DNA from: Spinacia oleracea
Lineage: Eukaryota > Streptophyta > Magnoliopsida > Caryophyllales > Amaranthaceae
Reading direction: 5' to 3'
Length of the DNA: 64,000 nt
Assembly (NCBI RefSeq): GCF_020520425.1
Contig: NC_079490.1
Location: 1,178,001-1,242,000, forward strand
The notes under the pieces are model-generated. The model was given only the letters and a program-made list of their open reading frames with translations. It ran no database searches and was not told the DNA's origin. Positions 52,001-64,000 of the stretch are shown here, one piece after another. Positions within the stretch are counted from its first letter, which is position 1. Each line of letters opens with the position of its first letter. The position numbers were made by a program, and so were the translations under genes.

Positions 52001-55000
52001 CTCTAACATCAGAAGCTGTTTATACTCAACCTCTTTATGGTTCTGGAAAGCTGCTGATGTTCTTCCACCACGAAGATCCCACATATATATCATACCCTGC
52101 TTACCAGCTCCATAAACAATCTGAAACCAGTAAAACTACTATTAGCCTATTAGGATATTGAAGAAATCACATGGAGAAAATAGTTAACTACTGAAGTATA
52201 CATCAATGGAATGCATTTGGCACCTTAAAAGACATTAGAAACAATCTATATGTAAAAATGTGCCATTTCTACGACCACACAAACCGATCAATTACTTGTC
52301 ACTTAAGGTCTTACAGGATTCTCCAGTAATGCCTGAGGATTTCATGTTCGGATTGGATTCACTAGGCACATACAATGATACACAAGGGACGGAAAATCCT
52401 GAACAGACCTGATTTTCGACATTCAATTGAATACTGTTCAGAGCATTGTGGGAATTTGTTGTCAGCTCAACAGACGGAAATTTACTGCTTCTTCTATCCC
52501 ATACATTGATTGAACCATAGGTATCCGAAGCAAAAACTCTGTCAATATAATAAAGCACAACAGAAGCAATTAGTCCAAAACTTCAACCAGGATGTGACAG
52601 ATTAGAAAGAAAAAAAGCACCTGCCGACCAGCAAATTTGAGGGTCTGAGCCCTGTAACAAAAAAAAGTTGCCTTATTCTGATCTGATGGTCACTAATTCA
52701 AGTTTTACTAACAACCTAAGTGTGCTTTAGACTATAAGAGAAATAGACTACCAACACTAAACGCCCTTCCTCAATCTACTTGTAATTTGCCAGTTTGACT
52801 CCCTAAATTGACCTCTTAGTGAACTAATGAAGTATACATCAATGGAACAGAAAAGTAAGAACCACATAACAAATACAAGACACCGAACTGAACAAACAAC
52901 AACCCGGTATAATTTTGAAGGACACAGGTTCTGGAGAAAGGATCAAAGGACACTAGACAGGGAAAAAGAAGGCTACATCAACTCACCTGGAATCATCTGA
53001 TGTAAAAGCTACATCTGAAAAACCCCTAACGATATCAGAACCATGGATAGTGACAGAAGGCCTCTTTGTCAAAATCTGAATGAGTAAAATACTACATTAT
53101 GGTTAGTGCTTGCACTAAGTACTAACACAACACTTCAATTCAATACAAAGGATCTTTACAGGAAACAGAAAGAAATGGCACGGCAAGACATCATTGCATT
53201 GACATGCTGCACACACCATATGACAAAAAAACCTCTTTGAATTAATGGAATGCTGGAAGCCTCAGCATAGAAAGATAAAAGGAAGAGCAGTTGATTCTTA
53301 CTTCAACAGGGTCGGAAGAGACATAACCAATGTCATAAATCAGTATTTCACAGCTCTTCAGTGACGTGCAAGCAACCTGAAGCCCCGTTGCAATAGCAAA
53401 TGTCAACATAACCAGATTATAATGTAGCTCAACCAACACTAAGTTATTTAGCTAAATAGTCATTCAATGCTTTCCAATTTGTATTGTAAGCATGTATTGG
53501 ACTTATTAGCAGTTGAACCACAAGGTTTAAAGCAGCAAAAGTAAACAACTTGGTCTATGGAACACATGAAATTTACTATTAGTGCAATGATAACCACTTC
53601 TGTTAATACTGTATTATGTTAGAACAATGCATCTACATATATGAAAATCAACCTCATCTTGGTTAGCAGGATTCCATCGAACAGAATCAAGACGCCTATT
53701 TGTATAAATGTGCAAAAGGTGCTTTGTTTCATCCTCCTTCCACCCTGCAGAAACATAATCAAGTTTCTTTATAAAGTAATAAAAATACACAGCATAAGAA
53801 ACAGACACAGAAGAGCGGAAAACTCGATGTTTAAATGAAGTTCAATTGGAAAAGGGTTACATGAGACTGGACCTTAAAGCCTCTCAAAGCATGAACTATA
53901 ACCCCATCATAGAAACATCTTGAGTTCTAGTCCACTGAGCAAAACCTATCAGAAACTTACATGGTGATGTCACATTACTCTGGCAGTAAAGAGATTCAAA
54001 GTCATGCACCATCAAGCAACCAGATTTTGTGACCGAAGCTAAGTATATTCCCTATTGTAGAGCACGAAAAAAGGAAATAATAAGCCACGGAAATACAGAA
54101 AAAGAATGTCAGTAACAGGAAGTTTTAACAAATTGTATAACAAGAATCAATATAAGCTAGTGATTCATGCTAAAGTAAAAGATACCCTTATCTATGTTTT
54201 AAGTATACACGGAGTAAATCATTTCCGAATACAAGGGTCAATCACACAATAGCATAAGCTAGTCAAGTGCATTCCTCTAACATCCAAATTTCAATGAAAT
54301 AGCTTGAAAGGTTCATGTTTCTCAAAAATGACTCTAAGTTAAGACACAATCAACTGCACCTTTGTGTTATGGTTGATGAAACAGGTATGGTGGGTCTCAT
54401 TAGCAATGTTTTATGTCAGTTCTGTAACGATGAGAGAACAATATGTTTCAAGGAATACATAGAAGTAATAGAACTAAAGTAGAGAAATGGTAATAATGTT
54501 TCCAATCATAGATCAATCTAGCCAGAACTTGAGAAACAATGTGAGATGATACGGGTCCATATAATACCTGATTATCAAACTCCAATGCAGATACGCCATG
54601 CCTGCAAAGAAGAAACGAATTCAGTTGAACAAACAATAAAAGATCAAAAGGCAGAAGTAGTTTTTGATGAACAAAGCAACAGGGGAGGAAAATAAAGATG
54701 GTGAGTGCCATATACTTAGATAGTGATACCACAATCAGTACTTGCATTACAAATTTAGGCAGATAACTGCAAGTATATAATAATCTAACAAAATTACAGA
54801 AGTAGTTTTTGATGAACAAGGCAACAGGGGAGAAGAATAAAGATGGCGAGTGGCATATACATAGATAATGATACCACACCGAGTACTTGCATTACAAATT
54901 TAGGCTGATAACTGCAAGCATATAATAGTCTAACAAAATTACAGCATCTACAGAACCAATATTAACCGAGCAAGACTGTAACCTGTGAACATACAAGTTA

Positions 55001-55823
55001 TGTGTCTATTGAGGAGGAGAAAAGACCCGAAAACACATGAGATATCCGAGATAAAAACAATATAATCTATCAAAACAGGTGGATTAAGTTGGAAAGAAAA
55101 AACATATTCTCCATAGTTGTATACATTTCCTCATTCCTAATCAAATCGGATTGTATGCAACACACATCACATCAAAATGAAAAGACAGCAAGTCAGGCGA
55201 ACTTCATTACCACATGCTTCTATACAATACCTATACTATACTTATAACCAGAGATACACACACCTTCTAGAAGGTCCCTGATGATCCAAACCAGCAAACC
55301 ACATTATTCTATTCATCTGCAAGAATTGACCACACTTCCGATCAGTAATGAAGTTCCTTACAGTTGCATTGGATAAATTTGATTATAGATAATTGAGAAA
55401 ACATACATGAGTTTGACAAGGTCGACCATCAATATGATACAGGTGAGAAAACACGCCAATCTTTCAACAAAAATAATCACAAATTAATGAACAATCTCAA
55501 CCAAAAAAGCAATTAACCTTAAAAAATAAAGCAAATTAAGAGCTCAATCTTCATACTGTAGTTTCCAACCTGAGAGTAAGATTGGACCAACAATCCAGAC
55601 ATTTCGCGCTTGTACTTAGATTCAATACAACCATTCAATTCAATTGAAGTTCTCTTCCAGCGAGGCCTTCAATTCAATTATTCAAACCAATTAACAAAAC
55701 CATACTAATTCCAGTTAATTTACCAAATTGCAGGAAGAAACAAAGCAATAAAAAATGAAGTTACCTTAGGATTGGCTTAGGGTTTGCTGAAGAAGGTTCA
55801 ATTGGCACAACATATCGATCCAT
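49088..55823 (-). CDS. WD40-repeat protein with two WDxR motifs, 18 exons
   Basis: Exons in order: 55765-55823, 55570-55666, 55407-55460, 55264-55316, 54568-54601, 53961-54051, 53653-53744, 53302-53376, 52987-53075, 52409-52538, 52031-52120, 51846-51911, 51257-51348, 50712-50777, 50567-50630, 50383-50471, 49628-49736 and 49088-49150. All junctions keep frame, giving 470 residues (MDRYVVPIEPSSANPKPILR ... RKKGLQGEEGP). WD-type blades are visible, for example VSALEFDNQGIYLASVTKSG and LDSVRWNPANQDEVACTS. The motifs VWDRR (residues 227-231) and MWDLR (271-275) fit the DWD box. DWD proteins are often substrate receptors of CUL4-DDB1 ubiquitin ligases; that role is inferred. I do not recognise a named orthologue. 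The exon boundaries were read by eye from splice signals and frame. Confidence 0.85.
49212..49521. mobile_element. GC-rich inverted-repeat MITE (TAAAGATGG ends), copy 2, in the last WD40 intron
   Basis: Ends TAAAGATGGCCATGGGCC and GGCCCACAACCATCTTTA. The overlapping long ORFs on both strands here are by-products of GC-rich sequence, not genes. Confidence 0.75.
49788..50075. mobile_element. Short relative of the 25199-26155 Harbinger-type element, WD40 intron
   Basis: Ends ATGTTTGGTATAG and TATACCAAACATG; internal CCAAACAACTAATATCGGTA matches the interior of the longer element. A duplicated right end occurs at ~50310-50335. Confidence 0.6.
51425..51638. mobile_element. Stowaway-like MITE in WD40 intron
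   Basis: Inverted ends CTCTTTCCGTCCCTAAAAG / CTTTTAGGGACGGAAGGAG; the left TA is mutated. Confidence 0.7.
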
Positions 55824-56489
55824 TTGACGATTTTCTCTCCTCCAACTTCTGCCTCAGCCAATTTATTAGGGTTTTGAAAGAAAAACGATAACTAATTCAG
55901 TCTCAGATCGTAATACCAAAGTAAGGAAATGCTTCATTGTGTTTCCCGCCAAACTATTAATAAACTTGTTTTTATTAAAAGAGAAATATGAAAAATAAGG
56001 TAGGGTTACACTGTGACGCACCATACCCACATATTGTGCACCGCCAACATTTCAACCGTCAATTCTCTAGCAATTCATAAATTCTCAATCTACATGAATT
56101 ATTGATGCAAATAAACAACACTAATAACCAAATAACTAAGAAATTAGGCGCAAATTCGAATTTCATGATAAATCAGGAGAAAAGCATAAGAGATTATTCA
56201 TAAAACGCAAATTTAAAGCGATTCGTAAATCCTCGATCTACATGAATTATTGATGCAATTAAACAACATTAATAACAAAATAATTAAGAAATTAGGCGCA
56301 AATTCGATATTTATGAAAAATCAGAAGAAAATCATAAGAAATTGTTCATAAAACGCAAATTTAAATTTCATTGATAGATCCGAAGGATAACCTTTACACT
56401 GCCAAAAGATACCAAAACACAAACCCTAATTAAGTAATTAAACCATCTTAATCACATCTAAAAACATTAAAACCAGACAATTAAGAACC
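55824..56489. other. Spacer between the WD40 gene and histone H3
   Basis: Holds the WD40 promoter/leader and the H3 3' UTR. Two imperfect ~175-bp copies (about 56060-56200 and 56205-56370) share CTACATGAATTATTGATGCA and AAGAAATTAGGCGCAAATTC. Confidence 0.6.
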
Positions 56490-57113
<624 letters not shown>

Positions 57114-57284
57114 TTAAAGATTATATTAATCGACGGTTGGGAGATTGTTTTGTAGAGTGGTTTAGACAGCGATCCGTGTTTTCGTCCTTCAACCAATGAT
57201 ATTTGACCACGTGTCTTTTCTTTTTCTGTTGATAAAAGCCTATTGGGCCGACTGGCTATTAGACATTGTATCATTGTATTGGTA

Positions 57285-57430
57285 AGATTGTAGTTTATGG
57301 GTCAATGGGTCAATGGGTCAATGACCATTATTCATATGACAACACTAACATATGACAATTATTCATCAATGGGTCTATGACCATTATTCATCAATGGGTC
57401 TATGTTCATATGACAATAACACTAACAAAG
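57285..57430. repeat. Short tandem repeats (CAATGGGT / ATTATTCAT units)
   Basis: GTCAATGG repeated three times, followed by alternating CATCAATGGGTCTATGACCA units. Confidence 0.65.
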
Positions 57431-57680
57431 CTTGTGATGTTTTAGCCTTTTAGGCTAGTAATTTAGACCGATGGTTTATATACGATAGATTACATGTTTG
57501 TGGTCCCTTTATTTATAGTTTGTATTGCCACATTAACAAATGTGGTCGTGTTTTGAGCTTTTAATTAAGTTCGTTATTGTGTAGTACACAATAACTTTGT
57601 TCTCGTGAAATTTCGATATAGATGTAGATATTTGAATAACAAAAGGTGTTTTGGCATTCCGGGCCTTCGTCAAAAAAATA

Positions 57681-57998
57681 CCAATAGGTCTTGCGCGCAC
57701 AAGGTGTACAATAAATTTATTGTACACCAAGATAACTTTAACCTTTTTTTTTTATAACTTTAACCTAATTTTGATTAACTTTTATATTAGTAAAAAAAAT
57801 TAATAGATAAATATTTTGAAAGGTTAAATGATTGATTTTATACATTATTGAAGAAATAAGTTTTACTAAAATGAAAAAATTTATTACTTAAAAATAGATA
57901 ACTTTTACATATATAAGCTTAACTTTTAAGCATTTTGTGTTAACTTTTACTTCGGTGTACAATATTTATTGTACACCCATTGTAAATAAGAATTTGTG
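57681..57998. mobile_element. MITE with palindromic subterminal blocks, copy 2
   Basis: 8-bp duplication AAAAAATA (57673-57680 and 57999-58006). Perfect 26-bp palindrome at 57703-57728, near-palindrome at 57954-57977, as in copy 1 at 8609-8920. Confidence 0.75.
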
Positions 57999-58064
57999 AA
58001 AAAATACATGTAAACACTTCTAGTCTAGTTAAGTACAAAGTATGAGAAATTGACCCCTATCTGT

Positions 58065-58440
58065 TCTCTGGCCTGACTGGTGCAGCAGGCCAGCAGCTGG
58101 TTGGCTTTGACTAGGTGGAAAAGCTCAACTCACCTTTCTCGCCTTCTCGGTGGAGGAAAGGAATAGCGATGGATTTTGATAGAGCATCTAGGGGATCCAA
58201 TAGAGCTAACGGTTCTTGAAACTCTATCTTTAGGGTCAGTCTCCCAGAGAGATTGGCATGTTTAATGATGTAAGCAGTACAAGCCGCTAAGCTTACTCTA
58301 GCGATAGTAGACAACTATAAATCATTTAGATCCCTAAGGGGGGTAAGCATGAACTCGTTAGCTTATCTTTATCTTTCAGCAACTAAACGGGAAGTCTAAT
58401 TGCACGTTATGCGCTTAAGTGCGGAAAAAGAGTAATCTCG
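58065..58440. other. GC-balanced block unlike its surroundings; possible organelle-derived insert
   Basis: Base composition and texture (CTCGCCTTCTCGGTGGAGG, GATAGAGCATCTAGGGGATC, TCAGTCTCCCAGAGAGATTG) differ from the AT-rich flanks and look like plant mitochondrial intergenic DNA. I could not assign it to a mitochondrial gene. The 67-codon minus-strand ORF inside shows no family features. Confidence 0.3.
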
Positions 58441-58699
58441 CTATGTTAGATGATTTGTTTGAGGGAAGAAGTTAGATATGAATTAAAACTGTAAATCAAG
58501 GGTCGCTATATGTACCCTAATCCTATGTTTATGATGTACCCTAATTGTCTTCTTTTTGTTTTTAACTCTATGTCAAACTCTTTTAATTTCTTAATCTATT
58601 AGCCCATCCGTTTTTTACCAAAAAAAAGGGTCGCTAAAATAGTGATACTTTGCAGAAAAGATGATATAGTGTGTCTAACTCCTAATATATTATAGAAAA

Positions 58700-58726
58700 G
58701 GGGGGGGGGGGGGGGGGGGGAGGGGG
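58700..58726 (+). repeat. Long poly(G) run
   Basis: About 21 consecutive G, one A, then five G. Such runs are rare in plant DNA, prone to length error, and could form a G-quadruplex on this strand. Confidence 0.85.
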
Positions 58727-59576
58727 TTGAGTAACATATGTAAGAGTAAAACCGAGTTGGGACTAAAATTAAATTAGCATAAATTTCCTTATTTGGGATT
58801 GAAAACATAGTCCCAAAAACCCGCCAAAAAAATATAAAAATGAAACTACGCAAAGTTTTCTGCCCAAACCCGAACTTTTTTTGGCGTGTCATCTCACAAA
58901 ACTGTAAGAGCCTAGGCAAGAAGAATTGATATGAAAATGGACAAATGAGCAAACATGAGCAATTACCATCTAGAATGAGAACAATATCATTCATCATCTC
59001 AAAAATAATCTCTACTATTAATAATGGCAAACAAAAACCAATAAATTGAACAATCTCCATGTACAACACACAACAGACCAATACCCAATTGAAAACAAAA
59101 GAAGCCAATCAATTTCACCAAACTGCCTCAGAAAATAGATCATTTTTATCAGCTCTTTACATCCCCCCAAATCACTCTATCAGTCACATTCACAGAAAAC
59201 TAACTCTCTTAATTACACTCCCTTGTATACAAGCAGCGACGACATAATTTGCTGCCACACTCACACATTTGTCTAACTTATTTAGTCTCTCAGCACTGAA
59301 CAAAGAACATGTACATCAATATCATGCAGGCACACGCTTCATTACGAAATAAGTAACTTTCAAGACCTACATTCTTTGTTGCCCAGACTCTTCATTTTAC
59401 CTCAAATACCTGTGTCGAATCCTCGACACTCGGACATGGATATGGACACTTCGATACTTCATTTTGGACCAAAATCACACAAATTTTCCACAAAATAGTA
59501 GTGTGGACACTTGGGACATGTACCTGTATCCGATATGGGTATCCAAGTCCGGGTAACATAGGCTACATAGCCTACG

Positions 59577-62500
59577 TTACACCCAGTTGTCAGCAGGCAG
59601 CTTGAAATCATGAAACCGGAAAGACTCTTCACCTGCTGTATCTCTAGACAATCCCAAGTCAATCTCAATTTCATCACCAGTAATTGTAATTCCAGCACCA
59701 GGGTGAATTGTGGGTGGTGGCGGAGGAGGAGGTTGGTTTTGATTACTAGGCCACAATGGCATAGCTAATGGAGTAGGGCCACTCTGTGATCGCTGAGAAA
59801 CAAGTCGCGAATCCTGCAACAGAACGTGGAAAAGCAAGGGTGCTCGAGCATGGCGGTGCAAGGAGAGTTTCTGGCTTAGAGAAACTGTATCATAGCATTG
59901 TATGCCACTAGACGGAGAAACAATCCAAGGAAGGATTTTTTGGTTGTTTACTCGCGAGATCACTACAAGGTTAGAGTCTCTTGATGCTTCTTTGTATAGA
60001 TCACTGAGGCCTGATCTTGTAGAAGGGGCATTTTCGTCACCTTCTACAACTGATGATATGTAAATAAATCCCTACAATGTTCCAACTTCCAAATGTATTA
60101 GTACCACTCACATTATAGGAATAAGACTAAGGCTCTGTTTTGTTTTCGACTTATTTTGACTTACTTCAGACAAAATAAGTTCAAAATAAGTTCTGATAAG
60201 TTCAGGAAAAATAAGTTTTGTTCAGACATTTTCATATACAAATAAGTTTATTTTAGACAACATAAGTTTTTAATAAGTTCAGTTAAGTTCAGATAATATA
60301 ACTATATAAGTTCATACAAAATAAGTCGAATAGAACAGAGCCTAAACAGTAGAGTATCTTGCTGTGTACCTCTTCAGTGCGACTTACAGCAAAACCGAGC
60401 TTTACATCACCCTCTTCTATGTTGATCTCAATTGGGTACTCTTGGATGGGAGAGTACCAGAGACGAATTGCTCTGACAACTCCAATGTCGACCCCGTGGT
60501 AGTCCTCGAATCCATATAGGCTAGCATTGGCTAGGTTTGGCAAATCTGATAACGATGAGGTGCTCACTGTGGAAGAAGCTGTTTCACCAGAAATCTGTTG
60601 CAAGTTAGGAAGAGAGGAGATGAGTCATTTCTCATTATCATCAATTATCAAGAACCAACAAACAGGATAAGTGCACCTTGAAACACCAGAAACATAGATG
60701 AGTCATTACTCATTGGTATCAACTATCAAGAACCAAAAAAACAGGATTATTGTGCCAACATCCTGAAATTAATCAAACTATAAGTTGGAGAATCCAAGTA
60801 TGTTACTCGAAACACCAGATATACTTTTACCTTCAATTTGTATCTGTAACGCGTTGCATGATGACATATGGACATATAGTACTTAAGAATAAGAACTTCA
60901 AATATCTAAAACATGACTTAAATCCTCAGAGATCAAACAAAGTAAAACAGTGAAGGATAAGCCTCCGTAACTTTGACACTTTAATCAAAGAACCTCATTA
61001 CTCATTCGTATCATCAATCAATTATACCAACAAACAGGACTATTGTGCCAAGATCCTGAAATTAATCAAGCTATAAATTGGAGATTTGGAGTATCGGAGT
61101 ATGCTACTCGAAACATCAGAAACACTTTTATATTTGTATCAGTATCTGTAAGACTGTAACGCGTTGCATGATGACATATACTGAGTAATACTTAAGAAGA
61201 AGAACCGCAAAGATCTAAACATGACGAAAAACAACATAGAATCACACAAAGTAAAACAGTCAACTTGTGCAACTTCCACAAAAGAATGTACTGAGTAGTA
61301 TGCTCTCCGAATGACACATAGGATAACCTCATAGAATCACACAAAGTAAAACAGTCAACTTGTGCAACTTCCACAATGAATGTACTGAGTAGTATGCTAC
61401 TCCGAATGACACATAGGATAACCTCATAGAATCACACAAAGTAAAACAGTCAACTTGTGCAACTTCCACAACGAATGTACTGAGTAGTATGCTACTCCGA
61501 ATGACACATAGGATAACCTCATAGAATCACACAAAGTAAAACAGTCAACTTGTGCAACTTCCACAACAAATGTACTGAGTAGTATGGTACTCCGAATGAC
61601 ACATAGGATAACCTCAGAGAATCACATAAAGTAAAACAGTCAACTTGTGCAACTTCCACAACGAATGTACTGAGTAGTATGCTACTCCGAATGACACATA
61701 GGATAACCTCATAGAATCACACGAAGTAAAACAATCAACTTGTGCAACTTCCATAACGAATGTACTGAGTAGTATGCTACTCCGAATGACACATAGAATA
61801 ACCTCCTCAGAAGCTCAAATTCGAAATAAGGAAATACAAGATTGCATATTCTTGTAACCTTGTAAGCACAGAGTAGTTTTTTTAGGAAATGTATGTACCT
61901 TTGTAAGTAAAGATTCTGTTTGTACGTTTGTAAAGGCTATTGGAACCCCTGATGCCTGAGACGCGTTCAGCCATGCATTGGCTCTAGCAAGAGTGTCCTC
62001 CACATCGTTGTAGCGACCACGTCCTGTTTCCGAAGCTCTTGGCAAGAAGAGGATGGAGAAAAAGCTGCTCGAATAAGGAACTTGTAGCATCGTTTGCATC
62101 TTCCTTTCCCATGGATATACAACATAGCCATCTTGGATTTGAGTACTGTTTAACGCGTGTTGTAACCTGGAGTCCCTAGAAGCTGCGATTAGAGATCATG
62201 ATAACAAAGGACCGAGGAGGAGGAAGAAACTTTTATCAGATCATATAGTAAAAAGTTTATTCCTATTCTCAAACTAGGCCAAACATCTAGATTTGGTGCA
62301 CAATGTTCTACTATTCAGCCAAAATGTGGTTTTGGTGCACAATGAGCATTGTGGGTGTATAATCCAAATTGCGGTATTCAGCTTGTCCATTTGACCTTGT
62401 GGTCCATGTCAACTCGATTAGCTTAGTTACGGTCACTTGACTCACTTCAGACTTGTTACAATCGTACATACTCTATACTAGACGTCTACAACAACATATT

Positions 62501-64000
62501 CAACTCAAAAACATCAATGTTACCACAATACCTTTGTAGAATCCGTACGTGGGCCGATTTAAAAGGGGTTAAGTCAATTGTTTAGTGCATATACATAATT
62601 CCACTACTCTTAACTATCATTATAAAACACATCTAATTTTGGTGCACAAGGTTCTACTATTCAGCTAGTCCATTGACCATGGCCACCATGCGGTCCATGC
62701 CAACTCCCTTAGTTTGGTTATAGGCACTTGACTCTCTTCCGACTTCTTACAAATTACAATCGTACATAATCTATACTACACGTATACAACAACATTCAAG
62801 TCATCAACATCAACATTACCTTAATACCTTTGTGGAATCCGTGGGCCGATTTAAAAGGGGTCAAGTAAAATGTTTAGTGCATATACATAATTCCACTACT
62901 CTAACTGTCTTTATAAACATCAAATTTTGGTGCACAATTAAGGTTCTACTATTCAGCTTGTCCATTTTGACCACGTGGTCCATGTCAACTCGATTAGCCT
63001 GGTTATGGTCACTTGACTCACTTCCGGCTTCTCACAATTGTACATACTCTATACTACACGTCTACAACAAGTAACAACATTCAACTCATCAACATTACCT
63101 CAATACCTTTGTAGAATCCGTGGGTCGATTTAAAAGGGGTCAAGTCAAGTGTTAAGTGCACCTACATAATTCCACTATCTAATTAGTCTCTAACCATCTT
63201 TATATCAACCAACACTACAATTAACTAGCTAGTATCCTATAAGAATCCATACTGTTAGTTAACTATCAGATCGCCTAACATTAATTAACCAGTTAATCTC
63301 CTATCAGACCGCCTAACATTAGCTAATCAATTTTATTTATTACCCTTGTGGCTCATTTGGAGAAATTTCAAAACAATCCCCTTGATTGACATATCAAGTG
63401 GCATTCTCATAATTATAATGAACAAATATACAATATAAAAGTTGCAATGTACAGTTTATTTGATACTTTAAAAAAATAAAAATAAAAGAAAATAATTTTA
63501 ATAAAAAAGAGATTGTATATTTAAAATTTTGACAATTTATTTACAAAAATACCCATTGATATGTTTTACTTGCTAATCATGGAGATTGATTGGGCCGAGC
63601 TCGCTCATTTGCACCCAAAAAAGAAACATTTAGCTAAACTCCTCTCAGACTGCCTAACATTAGCCAGCTAATCTCCTACCAGAGTGCCTAACATTAGCTA
63701 ATCGTTTACTCAAACATGCATTAATCTACAATTACCCAATTAATCTCCTAATCTTTTGCTCAACCTACACTTCAATTAACCACCTAATCTCCTACACTGT
63801 TTTTCACAAAAAAATTTACTAATTAACATGAATGATGATAAAAAATTCTCACAACTAAACATAACCTGTGACAAATTAACAATAATTTAGAACATGAAAT
63901 CAGTTTTTTCAAAAAAAATTAAGAAGTCAACACAAAAAATCATGATTACCTTGGAGCTTTAAGCACTCAGCCTCAGAACGATCAAAGAAGGCAACAGCAT
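59577..64000 (-). CDS. Conserved plant protein of unknown function (5' end beyond the window), at least 4 exons
   Basis: Exons in order: 63950->64000 (partial), 61899-62182, 60370-60594 and 59577-60071, all in frame. The visible protein reads AVAFFDRSEAECLKLQASRD, then NSTQIQDGYVVYPWERKMQT, ARANAWLNASQASGVPI, NLANASLYGFEDYHGVDIGV, IEINIEEGDVKLGFAVSRTE, GFIYISSVVEGDENAPSTRS and a C terminus FRFHDFKLPADNWV. I recall near-identical sequences from other plants, all annotated as uncharacterised. The VKLGFAVSRTEEGFIYISSV segment is reminiscent of a PDZ-like binding groove, but that is only a guess. The proline-rich run (NQNQPPPPPPP) is lineage-variable. The acceptor at 62182 (CGCAG) rather than the nearer one is chosen because it keeps frame. 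Confidence 0.75.
60131..60342. mobile_element. Tourist-like MITE in intron (ATAAGTTCAG family, complete ends)
   Basis: TAA flanks and inverted ends GGCTCTGTTTTGTTTTCGAC / GTCGAATAGAACAGAGCC. This is the best-preserved member of the family in the window. Confidence 0.85.
61235..61805. repeat. Minisatellite, ~95-bp unit, 6 copies, in an intron
   Basis: Unit blocks AGAATCACACAAAGTAAAAC, AGTCAACTTGTGCAACTTCC and GAATGACACATAGGATAACC recur at about 61239, 61333, 61428, 61523, 61618 and 61713 with few differences. Confidence 0.92.
62280..63180. repeat. Tandem repeat, ~290-bp unit, 3 copies, in the large intron
   Basis: Each unit contains TTTTGGTGCACAA...GTTCTACTATTCAGC, TACATACTCTATACTACACG and TGGGCCGATTTAAAAGGGGT. 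The first unit has an extra TTGGTGCACAATGAGCATTG segment. Confidence 0.85.

Noticed and set aside
52621-52651. A 31-nt candidate exon in the WD40 gene with good-looking splice sites
   Set aside because: Including it breaks the frame; joining 52987 directly to 52538 gives the conserved TSDDSRVFASDTYGS blade.

Overview
This window is nuclear DNA from a flowering plant, most likely a dicot. The evidence is AT-rich intergenic sequence, GT-AG introns, plant-only gene families (MCTP/FTIP, EIN3-like, defensin-like, IRK-interacting protein) and very many miniature inverted-repeat elements (MITEs) of the Stowaway, Tourist/Harbinger, hAT and Mutator types. The species cannot be fixed from the sequence alone. 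I saw no LTR retroelement, virus-like element, CRISPR array, rRNA gene or genuine tRNA gene.

Layout, left to right. (1) 1.6-4.3 kb, +: a three-C2-domain MCTP/FTIP-type protein whose only coding intron appears to be an inserted transposon. (2) 7.0-7.3 kb, -: a small CX9C cysteine-motif protein. (3) 9.7-12.0 kb, +: an EIL3/SLIM1-type transcription factor, with a Mutator-like MITE in its 3' region and a ~170-bp minisatellite downstream. (4) 15.2-22.6 kb: a segmental duplication carrying two defensin-like genes on the minus strand; later insertions distinguish the two copies. (5) 22.6-27.7 kb: no gene, only MITEs and SINE-like pieces. (6) 27.9-33.7 kb, +: a JMJ30/JMJD5-type JmjC demethylase gene with exact Evening Elements upstream and a duplicated, apparently disabled piece of exon 5. 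(7) 35 kb, -: an F-box gene with a C-terminal frameshift. (8) 37.9-43.8 kb, -: an IRK-interacting-protein-like gene. (9) 44-49 kb: a gene-poor stretch. (10) 49.1-55.8 kb, -: an 18-exon WD40 gene with two WDxR motifs. (11) 56.5-56.9 kb, -: intronless histone H3.1. (12) 59.6 kb to the window end, -: a conserved plant gene of unknown function, truncated by the window edge.

The genes do not form a pathway. The unifying theme is how much small transposons have shaped them: an intron made of a hAT-type MITE with a Stowaway MITE inside it, MITE-derived coding sequence at two gene ends, MITEs in most long introns, and pairs of duplicated loci in which empty sites date the insertions. The strongest novel observation is the transposon-born intron in the MCTP gene, where the 8-bp target duplication supplies both splice sites.
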